Shown piece after piece: positions 34,154 through 43,337 of a stretch of 47,479 nucleotides of DNA. Made by a program: the position numbers and the translations under genes. The stretch is taken from the NCBI GenBank assembly GCA_016929395.1, contig JAFGIX010000049.1, positions 1-47,479 of the forward strand, given 5' to 3'. A model generated the notes under the pieces. That model was not told where the DNA came from and did not search any database. It saw nothing but the letters and a program-made list of their open reading frames with translations. Each line of letters starts with the position of its first letter. Within the stretch, counting starts at the first letter, position 1. This DNA is from Candidatus Zymogenus saltonus. GTDB taxonomy: Bacteria; Desulfobacterota; Zymogenia; Zymogenales; Zymogenaceae.

Positions 34154-34169
34154 TGTGATATTGATTACA
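34154..34169. promoter_or_regulatory. CRP-like site between divergent genes
   Basis: TGTGA-TATTGA-TTACA, one mismatch from the CRP consensus TGTGA-N6-TCACA, in the 216-bp AT-rich region between the acyltransferase (-) and the TMEM43 gene (+). It resembles the perfect site at 24672. Confidence 0.45.
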
Positions 34170-34287
34170 TAAAGCGCAAAAAATTTCTGTTATTTTTCAG
34201 AAAAATGTAGTATATTTTTACCAAAAATAGTATATGTAAGGTGGTTTTAGAAATATAATTTAGTAACTGTTTTAAAGGAGTTTTACA

Positions 34288-35469
34288 GTGGTTACCGAAA
34301 CTACGACAAGAAGTTGGGGACAAAAGATCGGTGATTCGATAAAGGGGGTATTGATCGGTATTCTCCTCTTTATTGCGTCTTTTGTCGTGTTGTGGATGAA
34401 TGAGGGAAGAATCGACATCTCCGAGGTTATCGCGAATAACGCCGTCGACATCAGCGCGGAAACGGTCGACACCGTAAACGAGAGGGCCCTTGTATCTGTG
34501 ACGGGGGCTTTAAACTCGACGGAGAAGCTGGGCGATCCCACATTCCTCAATCCGGGAGATTACCTGGTGCTCAACCGCTCGGTCGAGATGTGGGCATGGG
34601 TGGAGAAGAGCGAATCCAAGACTCAAAAGAAGGTCGGGGGAGGCGAGGAGACCGTTACCACATATTACTACGTTACGGAATGGACTTCTATGCCCGCCAA
34701 CTCGTCTTCATTCCATGACAAGAGCCCCGAGTACACCAATCCCCCCATGAAGTATCAAAGTGAGACCTTTTACGTGAATGAGGCAAAGGTCGGGGTTTAT
34801 CCTATCGACATCAGAACTATGAGCCTTCCTGGAGGCAGCGCCGTTCCTCTGGAGACATCAAGCTTGGTCTACGGCACCGGGACCGGGGCTACGCTCGACG
34901 GCGGTTACATTTTTATTCCAGCAACTCCCACGTCTTACTACGGGACTCCATCGAGCCTTGGGAGCCCGAAGGTCGGCGACACCAGGATAAAGTACACCGC
35001 CCTTCCGAACAACATTAACGTGACGGCGTTCGGTATGCTGGAGAGCGGCAAGCTTGTGTCCTACACGGCGACGAAGAAGTTGAAGAGGGACGCCAAGATT
35101 TACCACGCCCGGATGGGTACCAAGGACGAGGCGATAGCGACTCTTAGCGGTGAGCATAAGACGATGGGATGGATTTTGAGGATAGTCGGATTTCTCATGA
35201 TGTGGTTCGGCCTCGGCCTCCTGTTAGGTCCAATCACCGCGGTTCTCGATGTCCTGCCGTTCCTCGGCAACATAAGCAAGACTCTCATCAGCATAGTGAC
35301 GTTTTTCATGGCCCTTGTTCTGACGATAACAACCGTGATCGTCGCCATGATCGCCCACAGCGTCGTCGGCCTGATAGTCACTGTTGTGATCGTCCTTGCG
35401 ATAATGACGCTCATCGTGATGCTCATTTTGAAGAAAAAGGACAAGAAGGCCGCGGCGGCCGCAAAATAA
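34288..35469 (+). CDS. TMEM43 (LUMA)-family membrane protein
   Basis: 393 aa from GTG 34288, preceded by AAAGGAG (34274-34280). One hydrophobic helix near the N-terminus (about 19-37, VLIGILLFIASFVVLWMNEG), a large extracytoplasmic part with LNPGDYLVLNRSVEMWAWVE and TTYYYVTEWTSMP, then three to four C-terminal helices (about 290-380). This is the plan of TMEM43, a eukaryotic inner nuclear membrane protein with many bacterial homologues of unknown role. A strong terminator follows. It stands as a single-gene unit. Confidence 0.85.
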   Translation: MVTETTTRSWGQKIGDSIKGVLIGILLFIASFVVLWMNEGRIDISEVIANNAVDISAETVDTVNERALVSVTGALNSTEKLGDPTFLNPGDYLVLNRSVEMWAWVEKSESKTQKKVGGGEETVTTYYYVTEWTSMPANSSSFHDKSPEYTNPPMKYQSETFYVNEAKVGVYPIDIRTMSLPGGSAVPLETSSLVYGTGTGATLDGGYIFIPATPTSYYGTPSSLGSPKVGDTRIKYTALPNNINVTAFGMLESGKLVSYTATKKLKRDAKIYHARMGTKDEAIATLSGEHKTMGWILRIVGFLMMWFGLGLLLGPITAVLDVLPFLGNISKTLISIVTFFMALVLTITTVIVAMIAHSVVGLIVTVVIVLAIMTLIVMLILKKKDKKAAAAAK

Positions 35470-35493
35470 TTTTGTACGGTTTGCTTGCAATCT

Positions 35494-35528
35494 AAAAGGA
35501 GCGGGGGAATGATCCCCGCTCCTTTTTT
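35494..35528 (+). terminator. Intrinsic terminator after TMEM43-family gene
   Basis: A 13-bp perfect stem, AAAAGGAGCGGGG (35494-35506) with CCCCGCTCCTTTT (35514-35526), loop of 7 nt and a T-tract. Confidence 0.95.
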
Positions 35529-35626
35529 AACGCTCTTTTTTTAATATTGGCTTGAATTATTCCAAATTTCTAATATTATTAGATATAGTGAAACCTTTCA
35601 ATCACTTTTGATTTCATGGAGACAAT

Positions 35627-37273
35627 ATGGGCGTCTGTCCCCAGTGTGGACTAAAAAACAGGGTAGGGGCGAAATTCTGTAACGAATGCGCCGCTCCCCT
35701 CACCGGGTCCGGCGATCCCTTCATAGGAACCACGATAGACAAGCGCTACAGGGTTGAAAGGAAGATCGCCGAGGGGGGAATGGGAGCGATCTATCTGGCC
35801 ACTCAGGTCAGGATAAAGAGAAAGATAGCCTTGAAGATCCTTCATCCGGATCTCGCCCGGGACAAGAAGTTCCTCGACCGTTTTATAAACGAGGCGGTGA
35901 CCTCCGCCGGCCTCAAGCACGAAAATATCGTGCAGGTCATCGACTCTGGTCCGGTCTCCGTCAGGGACACCTTTTTCATAGCTATGGAGTTCGTGGACGG
36001 GGAGACACTGACCGAAATTATCAAGAGGAAGGCGCCCCTTCCCGTAAGATACTCCTTCAACGTGGCCCTGGAGGTGGCCCACGGGCTGTCTCACGCCCAC
36101 AGGATCGGCCAGGGGATAATTCACAGGGACGTCAAGCCCGGGAATATCATGATCGAGAAGTCGGGCCGCGTCGTCCTGACGGACTTCGGAATCGCAAAGG
36201 CCGTGGGCGGGAAGGGCCAAACGACCACGGGCTCGATAATCGGGACTCCGGACTACATGAGCCTGGAGCAGGTCAAGGGTCAGCAGCTGGATGGGAGGAG
36301 CGATATCTACTCCCTCGGCGTTGTCCTCTACGAGATGCTGACGGGGGTCTCGCCCTTCAGGATGGACTCCGGCGTCTCCACGATAACCAAGATAGTTTCG
36401 GAAGAGGCGGTGCCCATCAAAAGCCTCAGGTCAAACCTTCCAGACTGGGCGGCCTCCATAGTTACCAGGGCGATGGCCAAAAAGAGGAGCGAGAGGTTTC
36501 AGTCCGCCGACGAGTTCATAAGAGCCGTCGAGGCGGGACTGGCGGGGATAGGGGTGGCGGGAAGGATTGAAAAAGTAATCAGAGGAGAGAAGCTCAAGGG
36601 GAGGGATAAGGGGGATACCTTTCGCAGGGCGATTTCATCGAGTTTCAATAAGACAAGGGTGATGGGAGAGGATATCAGGGCCGCTCTTACTCAGGTGATC
36701 GGCAAGGCCCAGGAAAAGGTCACAAAAGGACCCCTTGCAAAAAAGGGAGTCCTCACCAATGATCAGAGTCTGTTTCTGTTTGCGTTGTTGATAATCGGAG
36801 TTGTGTCGATCCTCTTTGCGCTGGCCGATTCGATAGTCTACGGACTTGTTATAACTAAAAAGATGGGTGATTCATGGCTCTATGTTCTGGATGTTATGGA
36901 TTATATCATCATTGCGGTCCTGTGGATCTTTTTAATCTATATCTCCGATCCCAAAAAGGGTGCCTTTCTGGGAGGGTTATATTCCCTTGTCGTCTTTATC
37001 GCCGTCAACCTCCTTAATCTGATCTTTGTTAAAAAATTCGGCATCAACCCGTATCGATTTATCTTCTCGCTGGCCTTTGGCACTGCTATAGGGACTTTTT
37101 TCGGCTTTTCGATATCCCTCCTTGCCGGATTTATCAAGGCGGGCTTTCCAAGGAGGACGGCCCTGATATTGCTCTCGATCTCGTTTGTCGTTCATATGGG
37201 ACTGATTTTCATTTTGCAGGATTACGTCTTCAGGATACTCTTCACGGCCATTTTCGGCCTTCACGGGAAATAA
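35627..37273 (+). CDS. Zinc-ribbon Ser/Thr protein kinase with membrane tail
   Basis: 548 aa. A zinc ribbon (CPQCGLKNRVGAKFCNEC, residues 4-21) precedes a complete Hanks-type kinase domain (about 38-300): EGGMGAIYLA glycine loop, lysine in KIALKILH, catalytic HRDVKPGNIM, metal DFGIAKAV and activation-segment GTPDYMSLEQ. After a basic linker, about five membrane helices fill residues 380-545, which have no recognised sensor domain. It probably phosphorylates Ser/Thr on cytoplasmic targets. Its position next to a nitroreductase and ClpB does not reveal a pathway. Confidence 0.92.
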   Translation: MGVCPQCGLKNRVGAKFCNECAAPLTGSGDPFIGTTIDKRYRVERKIAEGGMGAIYLATQVRIKRKIALKILHPDLARDKKFLDRFINEAVTSAGLKHENIVQVIDSGPVSVRDTFFIAMEFVDGETLTEIIKRKAPLPVRYSFNVALEVAHGLSHAHRIGQGIIHRDVKPGNIMIEKSGRVVLTDFGIAKAVGGKGQTTTGSIIGTPDYMSLEQVKGQQLDGRSDIYSLGVVLYEMLTGVSPFRMDSGVSTITKIVSEEAVPIKSLRSNLPDWAASIVTRAMAKKRSERFQSADEFIRAVEAGLAGIGVAGRIEKVIRGEKLKGRDKGDTFRRAISSSFNKTRVMGEDIRAALTQVIGKAQEKVTKGPLAKKGVLTNDQSLFLFALLIIGVVSILFALADSIVYGLVITKKMGDSWLYVLDVMDYIIIAVLWIFLIYISDPKKGAFLGGLYSLVVFIAVNLLNLIFVKKFGINPYRFIFSLAFGTAIGTFFGFSISLLAGFIKAGFPRRTALILLSISFVVHMGLIFILQDYVFRILFTAIFGLHGK

Positions 37274-37367
37274 CCTTTTGAAAGGGATGGGAGTCTTTTT
37301 AAGCCTCATGGCCGGTTTGGGGATTTAAGAGCGCTCCTTTATTTTAGACACTAAGGTTTTTTGATAA

Positions 37368-38090
37368 ATGGGAATAGGCAAAAAATTTCAGGACGAGACG
37401 AAGTATTTCCCTGACAGGATACCCGGGGGATTCTATGGTCTGGATGAAAGGCCGGAGCCCTTTAAAACCTACCCGGATGCCGAGAGGATCGCCCTTCCCC
37501 TGCCTAAGACTGGTGGGGGAATGCCGATTTGGGATGCCATAAACCTGAGGAGGAGCGAAAGGGATTACGGCGGTGAACCGGTGACGAAAGACGAGCTTTC
37601 CCAGCTCATCTGGGCCGCCCAGGGGATTACAGCCGTGGAGTATGGATACAGATTTCGCGCGGCGCCCTCGGCCGGCGCCCTTTACCCTATAGAGACGTAC
37701 CTCGGCATTAAAAATGTCCCCGGTATTCCCAGGGGTCTTTATCACTACGCCTTGAGGGAGGATGAGCTGGAGCTGATAAAGGGAGGCGATCTCTCCCGCG
37801 AGCTGGCCGACGGCGCCCTTGGTCAGGAGATGGTCGAGAGCGCCGACGTAGTCTTCCTCTTCACGGCGATTTTTATGCGCTCGACGATAAAGTACAGTGA
37901 GAGGGGATACAGGTATGTCTACCTCGACTGCGGCCACATCATGCAGAACCTCCTATTGGCGGTGACCGCGCTTGGGCTTTCCGCCTGCCCGATAGCGGCC
38001 CTCTACGACCAGGAGGTAAACGACATCATAGGCATTGACGGGGAGAGGGAGAGCGTGCTCTACATGGCCTCCGTCGGAAGGGGGCGGTAA
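37368..38090 (+). CDS. SagB/ThcOx-type nitroreductase-family oxidoreductase
   Basis: 240 aa. INLRRSERDYGGEPVTKDEL, APSAGALYPIETYLGI and DCGHIMQNLLLAVTALGLSA follow the SagB-type FMN dehydrogenase pattern. In thiazole/oxazole peptide clusters SagB oxidises azolines, but no cyclodehydratase (YcaO) or precursor gene is near, so this is more likely a stand-alone oxidoreductase, as is common in anaerobes. The start is ATG 37368. The gap to clpB is 207 bp. Confidence 0.88.
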   Translation: MGIGKKFQDETKYFPDRIPGGFYGLDERPEPFKTYPDAERIALPLPKTGGGMPIWDAINLRRSERDYGGEPVTKDELSQLIWAAQGITAVEYGYRFRAAPSAGALYPIETYLGIKNVPGIPRGLYHYALREDELELIKGGDLSRELADGALGQEMVESADVVFLFTAIFMRSTIKYSERGYRYVYLDCGHIMQNLLLAVTALGLSACPIAALYDQEVNDIIGIDGERESVLYMASVGRGR

Positions 38091-38199
38091 TCCTCTCAGG
38101 GTCAGTCATGCCGCTTTTACTCGATTGTCCGCTGATATATGGCTTGTCATACAATCGGCCGCACACATTTTCATATATTGGCAGGAATATCCCCGCAGG

Positions 38200-38228
38200 T
38201 TGACAAAATGGGATGGAGTGCCTAAATT
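38200..38228 (+). promoter_or_regulatory. Sigma-70 promoter of clpB
   Basis: TTGACA (38200-38205), 17-nt spacer and TAAATT (38223-38228). No CIRCE operator (TTAGCACTC-N9-GAGTGCTAA) is present. The -10 TAAATT is the same as in the promoter at 47323. Confidence 0.65.
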
Positions 38229-38297
38229 AATGCTACAAAAGTTGAAAATCGGGCCCTAATTATGAAATAATGGCGGGCCGAAAAAGGAGAGCTTGAG

Positions 38298-40889
38298 ATG
38301 ATCAGACCCGACAAATTCACCATAAAGACCCAGGAGGCGATAGCCGCAGCGGAGGACACGGCCTCAAAGCGGGGAAATCCCGAGATCGGGACCATGCACC
38401 TCATGCACGCCCTCGTTACGCAGGAGGACGGGGTTGTCGTCCCCATCCTGAAGAAGCTCGGGGCCGGCAGGAATGCTGTCGAAAGCGGCCTAAACGAGCT
38501 CCTCGATAAACAGCCGAGGATGGAGGGGGCCGGGGCCTCCGGGCCGCAAATATCTTACGGGCTGAGGAACGTCCTCGAGAAGTCCTTTTCGATGGCCGAT
38601 TCGTTGAACGACGAGTACGTTAGCACCGAGCACCTCCTGATGGCGATGGCGGAGGACAAGGGAACGCCGGTGGCGGAGCTCCTCAAGAAAAACGGGGTCA
38701 CCAAGGACGCCGTCATGAAGGCGTTGAAGGAGATCAGGGGCAATCAGCGCGTCGTAGATCCGGACCCGGAGGGGAAGTATCAGGCCCTCGAAAAGTACGC
38801 CAGGGACCTTACGGAGCTCGCGAGGGCAGGAAAGCTCGATCCCGTAATCGGGAGGGACGAGGAGATAAGGAGGGTCATCCAGGTCCTCTCGAGGCGCACC
38901 AAGAACAACCCGGTTCTGATCGGGGAGCCGGGTGTGGGAAAGACCGCCATAGTCGAGGGGCTGGCCCAGAGGATAGTCACCGGCGACATCCCGGAGACGT
39001 TGAGAAACAAGAGGCTCGTGGCATTAGACATCGGCGCCCTTATCGCCGGGGCGAAGTACCGGGGCGAGTTTGAGGACAGACTGAAGGCGGTTTTAAAGGA
39101 GGTCACGTCATCGAACGGGATGATAATCCTCTTTATCGACGAGATGCACACGGTTGTGGGCGCCGGAGCCGCGGAGGGCTCCATGGACGCCTCTAACATG
39201 CTTAAGCCCGCCCTGGCGAGAGGTGAGCTTCACTGCGTCGGCGCCACGACCTTAAACGAGTACAGGAAGCATATCGAGAAAGACCCCGCCCTGGAGCGGA
39301 GGTTTCAGCCGGTCATGGTGACGGAGCCGTCGGTCGAGGATACCATCTCGATCTTGAGGGGGCTGAAGGAAAAGTACGAGGTTCACCACGGCGTGGCCAT
39401 ACAGGATTCCGCCATAATCGCCGCGGCCACCCTCTCCAATCGCTATATTACCGACCGCTTTTTGCCGGACAAGGCGATCGACCTCATAGACGAGGCGGCC
39501 TCGAAGCTTAGGATAGAGATCGATTCCATGCCGGTCGAGATAGACGAGATAGAGAGGAAGATAATTCAGCTGGAAATAGAGAGGCAGGCGCTGAAGAAGG
39601 AGAAGGACAAGGGCTCCAAGGAGCGCCTCGAAAAGATAGTCGGCGAGCTCTCCGACCTGAGGGAGAAGTCGGACGCGTTGAAGGTTCACTGGCGGGAGGA
39701 GAAGGACAAGATAAAGCGAATTCAGGAGCTGAAGGAGAAGATAGAGGGAGCGAAGATCGAGGCCGAGAAGGCCCAGCGGGAGGGAAACCTCGAGCGTGCC
39801 GGGGAGCTCCAGTACGGGGTACTTATTAAGCTGGAGAAGGAGCTTCAGGAGGAGAGCGACAACCTCTCCAAGATTCAGGCCGATAAGAAGATGCTCACCG
39901 AGGAGGTGGAGGCGGAAGACATCGCCCAGGTGGTTTCGAAGTGGACCGGAATTCCGGTGACCAGGATGATGGAGGGCGAGGTGGAAAAGCTCCTCGTCAT
40001 GGAAGACCGCCTGAGGGAGAGGGTCGTGGGGCAGGACGAGGCGATTAAGGTCATCTCGGAGGCTGTGAGGAGGGCCAGGGCCGGCCTATCCGATCCGAAT
40101 AAGCCTATTGGCTCTTTTATCTTTTTAGGTCCCACCGGCGTAGGGAAGACGGAGTTGACCCGCACGCTTGCCCAGTTCCTCTTCGACGACGAGAAGGCGA
40201 TGGTGAGGATCGACATGAGCGAGTTCATGGAAAAACACTCCGTGGCGCGGCTCATCGGCGCCCCTCCCGGCTACGTCGGATACGAGGAGGGGGGGTATCT
40301 CACCGAGGCGGTCAGGCACAGACCCTACTCGGTGATCCTATTCGACGAGATAGAAAAGGCGCACCCGGATGTCTTTAACATCCTTCTGCAGATTCTCGAC
40401 GACGGAAGGCTCACCGACGGGCAGGGCAGGACCGTGGACTTCAAGAACGCGGTCATAATAATGACCAGCAACATCGGAAGCTCCTATATCATCGAGATGT
40501 CGGAGACCGATCCCGCAAAGATGAAGGAGCTCGTCATGTCCCTCATGAGGGAGACCTTCAAGCCGGAGTTTCTGAACCGCATCGACGAGATCATCTTTTT
40601 CAACGGGCTGGGCATGGAAAATATCAAGGAGATAGTCAAGATACAGACGGAGCATGTAAAGGCGTTGTTGAAGGAGAGAAAGATAGACCTTGAGATTACG
40701 GATGATGCGATGGAGTACCTGGCAAAGGAGGGATTCAATCCCCAGTACGGGGCGAGGCCTTTAAAAAGGATAATCCAGAAGGAGATCCAGAACGGGCTTG
40801 CCTCAAAGATCATCGAGGGGGAGATAGTCGAAGGGGACAATGTTGTCGTGGACGTCAAGAAGGACGAGATAGTCTTCAGGAAAAAGTAG
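38298..40889 (+). CDS. clpB: ATP-dependent disaggregase ClpB
   Basis: 863 aa, standard length. The N-domain (residues 1-150) recognises substrates. NBD1 has Walker [10 protein letters not shown] and Walker [15 protein letters not shown]; the coiled-coil M-domain spans about 405-525 (rich in Glu, Lys and Leu, [20 protein letters not shown]); NBD2 has [14 protein letters not shown] and [11 protein letters not shown] near the end. ClpB pulls apart aggregates with DnaK. There is no dnaK or grpE in the window. Transcribed alone from its own promoter. Confidence 0.97.
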   Translation: MIRPDKFTIKTQEAIAAAEDTASKRGNPEIGTMHLMHALVTQEDGVVVPILKKLGAGRNAVESGLNELLDKQPRMEGAGASGPQISYGLRNVLEKSFSMADSLNDEYVSTEHLLMAMAEDKGTPVAELLKKNGVTKDAVMKALKEIRGNQRVVDPDPEGKYQALEKYARDLTELARAGKLDPVIGRDEEIRRVIQVLSRRTKNNPVLIGEPGVGKTAIVEGLAQRIVTGDIPETLRNKRLVALDIGALIAGAKYRGEFEDRLKAVLKEVTSSNGMIILFIDEMHTVVGAGAAEGSMDASNMLKPALARGELHCVGATTLNEYRKHIEKDPALERRFQPVMVTEPSVEDTISILRGLKEKYEVHHGVAIQDSAIIAAATLSNRYITDRFLPDKAIDLIDEAASKLRIEIDSMPVEIDEIERKIIQLEIERQALKKEKDKGSKERLEKIVGELSDLREKSDALKVHWREEKDKIKRIQELKEKIEGAKIEAEKAQREGNLERAGELQYGVLIKLEKELQEESDNLSKIQADKKMLTEEVEAEDIAQVVSKWTGIPVTRMMEGEVEKLLVMEDRLRERVVGQDEAIKVISEAVRRARAGLSDPNKPIGSFIFLGPTGVGKTELTRTLAQFLFDDEKAMVRIDMSEFMEKHSVARLIGAPPGYVGYEEGGYLTEAVRHRPYSVILFDEIEKAHPDVFNILLQILDDGRLTDGQGRTVDFKNAVIIMTSNIGSSYIIEMSETDPAKMKELVMSLMRETFKPEFLNRIDEIIFFNGLGMENIKEIVKIQTEHVKALLKERKIDLEITDDAMEYLAKEGFNPQYGARPLKRIIQKEIQNGLASKIIEGEIVEGDNVVVDVKKDEIVFRKK

Positions 40890-40932
40890 GGAAAGAAAAC
40901 GGTTTAACAAATCTTAGATTAGATCTATAAAA

Positions 40933-40956
40933 GGGGGGCGAGGTTTGTCGCCCCCC
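40933..40956. terminator. Bidirectional terminator between clpB and the hydrolase pseudogene
   Basis: A 9-bp perfect stem, GGGGGGCGA (40933-40941) with TCGCCCCCC (40948-40956). The T-tract (CTTTTATA) follows on the - strand side, so it best serves the - strand gene that ends at 40975; on the + side only ATTCT follows. Confidence 0.8.
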
Positions 40957-40974
40957 ATTCTGCATCAAGGCATT

Positions 40975-41897
40975 TTAAAAACCGTATTTCTCAATAAACT
41001 TACGTATCGCCTCGTCATATTCAGCTCCCTTTTCTGCATGACTCCTGTGGTGCTTCAGCCCCGTAAACGTCAGTTCTTCCTTGGGGCCTTCGTATCTCTC
41101 GTACAGGTTCATCTGTTCGTCATACGGGATTTGCTCGTCCATATCGTGCATTATAAAAAGTATCGGGATATATATATCGTCGATGTGGGCGATCGGATTC
41201 CCGTCCTCGTAGTCGGCTCCGCTCCTCAACCTCGCCGTGATAAGGGCCCCCGGGAGGAGAAATGGCGTTGCTTTTCCTACCGCCCTTCTCGAGTTCAGCT
41301 CTATCGAGGCGGGGACGTCGGGCATCATGGAATCCAAGATCATGATGTCCACGAGCCGGGCCTTTCCTTGTTTAAATCCATCGCCGCGAGGAAGGATGTT
41401 GTTGCGCCCATTGAGATGCCGAAGATACCAATTTTGTCATCGGGGGAATAGCCCTTTTCAAAAAGATAGTCGAAGGCGCCGATGACATCCTCCCGCTCCT
41501 TGTCCCCGAATGTTGTATAGCCGTCCGTGCTCTCCCCGTGACCCCGAAGGTCGATAAGGAGGGTCGATATCCCCCTCGAGGCGAATATCGGGGCGAAGCG
41601 GCACAACGTTTTTTTGTTTGATCTCCTTCCGTGAACGAGGACAAACGCCTTTTTTGGAGTGGAGGGTTTTTCTTCGATCCACCATGCGCTGATCGTGATT
41701 TTGTCGTCTCCCCTTGCCGGGAAAGAGACCTCTTCCGCTTTAAGGCTTGCCTCTTCCGGTGAGATGGGCCCGTATTCCGTCCTCATCTCTTCATCGTTCA
41801 TCAACGGCGGGTAAAGGAGTTGACTGGAGAAGTAGTAGGAAATACCGCAGTAGGAGGCAAGGATAACGACAATAAGAATAGTAATCCACTTTTTCAT
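40975..41897 (-). pseudogene. Membrane-anchored alpha/beta hydrolase, frameshifted copy
   Basis: The gene starts at ATG 41897 (MKKWITILIVVILASYCGIS, an N-terminal anchor) with GAGGTG upstream. It runs to the nucleophile GISMGA and AAMDLNKERPG, then loses frame; the rest (LDSMMPDVPASIELNSRRAV to FIEKYGF) continues in another frame from about 41352. Compared with the intact paralogue at 42169-43095, one base is missing between 41353 and 41369. It is either a pseudogene or a sequencing error. Triad residues of both halves are otherwise intact. Confidence 0.85.
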
Positions 41898-41942
41898 CTT
41901 GACACCTCTTCCAATGGTTATACATTTTTTAAAACCGAAGTT

Positions 41943-41999
41943 CATATACGCCGAAACTCCGTATACTTTCTTAAAAATAGTGTAAACGCGGCAGATGTG
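41943..41999 (-). pseudogene. Remnant of a second copy of the 72-aa gene
   Basis: Read on the - strand this gives HICRVYTIFKKVYGVSAYM, which aligns without gaps to HFCPTCRAYEKVYGVPAYM of the intact 72-aa protein (codons at 43152-43208), with 10 of 19 identical. A TGA stop directly precedes it and no matching sequence is seen further upstream. Its place before the frameshifted hydrolase mirrors the intact pair. Confidence 0.75.
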
Positions 42000-42168
42000 T
42001 CACTCAGCTTGCCTATTTATAACTCATCGTTTCAGACGGGCAAATCCTCTTTATATCTTTTGACGTTTTCTAATTTATTCACCGACAATAGAGATGTAAT
42101 TTCTTTCGGGCTCTCTTGTTCTGTTATTGCGTCAGCGTTTCACACGCTCTTCCCAATATTTGTCTAAT

Positions 42169-43095
42169 CTAAAAGTTGTATTTTTTCAGGAACTTGTCCA
42201 CAGCCTCTTCGTATTCCACCTTCTTCTCGACGTGACCCCTGTGATGGCCGAGACCCTCAAATTTCAACTCCTCCTTAGGCCCTTTGTATCCTTCATACAG
42301 CTCCACCTGCTCATCGTAGGGGACTATCTCGTCCATGTCGTGCATAACAAACAGGATGGGTATATCGATGTCGTCAAGGTGGGCTATAGGACTCCCGTCC
42401 TTATAATCTGCGCAGCTCCTTGACCATGCCGTAATGAGGGCTCCCGGGAGGAGAAAGGTAACGGCACCTCCCACGGCCTTCCTCGAGTTGAACTCTATCG
42501 ATGATGGAACATCGGCGATCCCGGAGTCGAAGATCAAAATATCCACAGTGCCGGCCTTTTTCTTGTTTAAATCCATCGCCGCCAGGTACGATGCCGTGGC
42601 ACCCATAGAGAGGCCGAAAAGCCCGATATCATCTTCAGGGGCGTAGCCTTTCTCGGAAAGGAAGTCGACGGCCCCCATTACATCGTTCCTCTCCTTGTCT
42701 CCAAAGGTGTTATAGCCCTTTGAGCTTTCCCCGTGACCCCTGAGGTCTATGAGGAGTGCCGATATCCCCCTTGAAACGAAGAAGGGGGCGTAGCGGGTCA
42801 AGGCCTTTTTGTTCGAGTTCGCCCCGTGGACCAGTATAAAGGCCTTTTTTTGATAGCTTGCTCTCTTCGTCTCAATCCACCATGCGCTGATCGTGATTTC
42901 ATCGTCTCCCCTTGCCTGGAATTGAACATCTTCAACCGCAAGATCCACCTCGTCGGGAGAGATGGGACCGTATTCCGCCTTCAGCTCCTCATCGTTTGCC
43001 AGGTGTGGATAGAGCAGTTTGCTGGAAAAATAGTAAGAAACGCCCCCGTATACCGCCAAGACAACAACAATAACAACCAGAATCCAATTTCTCAT
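42169..43095 (-). CDS. Membrane-anchored alpha/beta hydrolase
   Basis: 308 aa. An uncleaved-looking N-terminal helix (MRNWILVVIVVVLAVYGGVS) would hold the enzyme on the periplasmic face. Oxyanion loop LVHGANSNK, nucleophile GLSMGA (Ser at about residue 150), acidic residue in FVMHDMDEIVPY and His in EGLGHHRGHVEK. The fold is of the BAAT/acyl-CoA thioester hydrolase or YqiA/DUF-type serine hydrolases; substrate unknown. It is the intact paralogue of the frameshifted copy downstream and follows the 72-aa gene by 23 bp. Confidence 0.88.
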   Translation of the reverse strand: MRNWILVVIVVVLAVYGGVSYYFSSKLLYPHLANDEELKAEYGPISPDEVDLAVEDVQFQARGDDEITISAWWIETKRASYQKKAFILVHGANSNKKALTRYAPFFVSRGISALLIDLRGHGESSKGYNTFGDKERNDVMGAVDFLSEKGYAPEDDIGLFGLSMGATASYLAAMDLNKKKAGTVDILIFDSGIADVPSSIEFNSRKAVGGAVTFLLPGALITAWSRSCADYKDGSPIAHLDDIDIPILFVMHDMDEIVPYDEQVELYEGYKGPKEELKFEGLGHHRGHVEKKVEYEEAVDKFLKKYNF

Positions 43096-43118
43096 GTCAC
43101 TACCTCATTAAACAATTT

Positions 43119-43337
43119 TCACTTTTCTATTTTGAGTTGCGCTTCATATATCATATAGGCCGGTACTCCATACACCTTTTCGTAGGCCCTGCACGTGGGA
43201 CAAAAGTGCCTCTCGATCTTTACCATCTGGTGGAGAAAGCCGCTTCCCTTTTCCCTTGCTCTGGTGCGCACCACACATCTATCCTTACAAAACTTTGCGA
43301 GTCTTATCGTCCAGTCCGAAAACTTTTTTCCACTCAT
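43119..43337 (-). CDS. 72-aa Cys-rich small protein, function unknown
   Basis: 72 aa with CKDRC (residues 17-21) and CPTC (46-49), probably one zinc site, and a C-terminal KVYGVPAYMIYEAQLKIEK. The start overlaps the stop of the upstream hydrolase (ATGA), which argues for real translation. A decayed second copy of its C-terminal part sits before the other anchored hydrolase, so the gene was once duplicated together with its neighbour. No known family recognised. Confidence 0.75.
   Translation of the reverse strand: MSGKKFSDWTIRLAKFCKDRCVVRTRAREKGSGFLHQMVKIERHFCPTCRAYEKVYGVPAYMIYEAQLKIEK

Noticed and set aside
35169-35495. 108-codon + strand frame at the end of the TMEM43 gene
   Set aside because: Arg/His-rich shadow frame of the membrane helices in the real gene.
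37368-38090. Azole-peptide (SagB) biosynthesis cluster
   Set aside because: No YcaO cyclodehydratase, precursor peptide or exporter is near; the SagB-like enzyme stands alone.
38216-38275. CIRCE-type or sigma-32 heat-shock element before clpB
   Set aside because: Only a half-match GAGTGCCTAA exists, with no inverted partner; the TTGACA-17-TAAATT promoter explains expression better.
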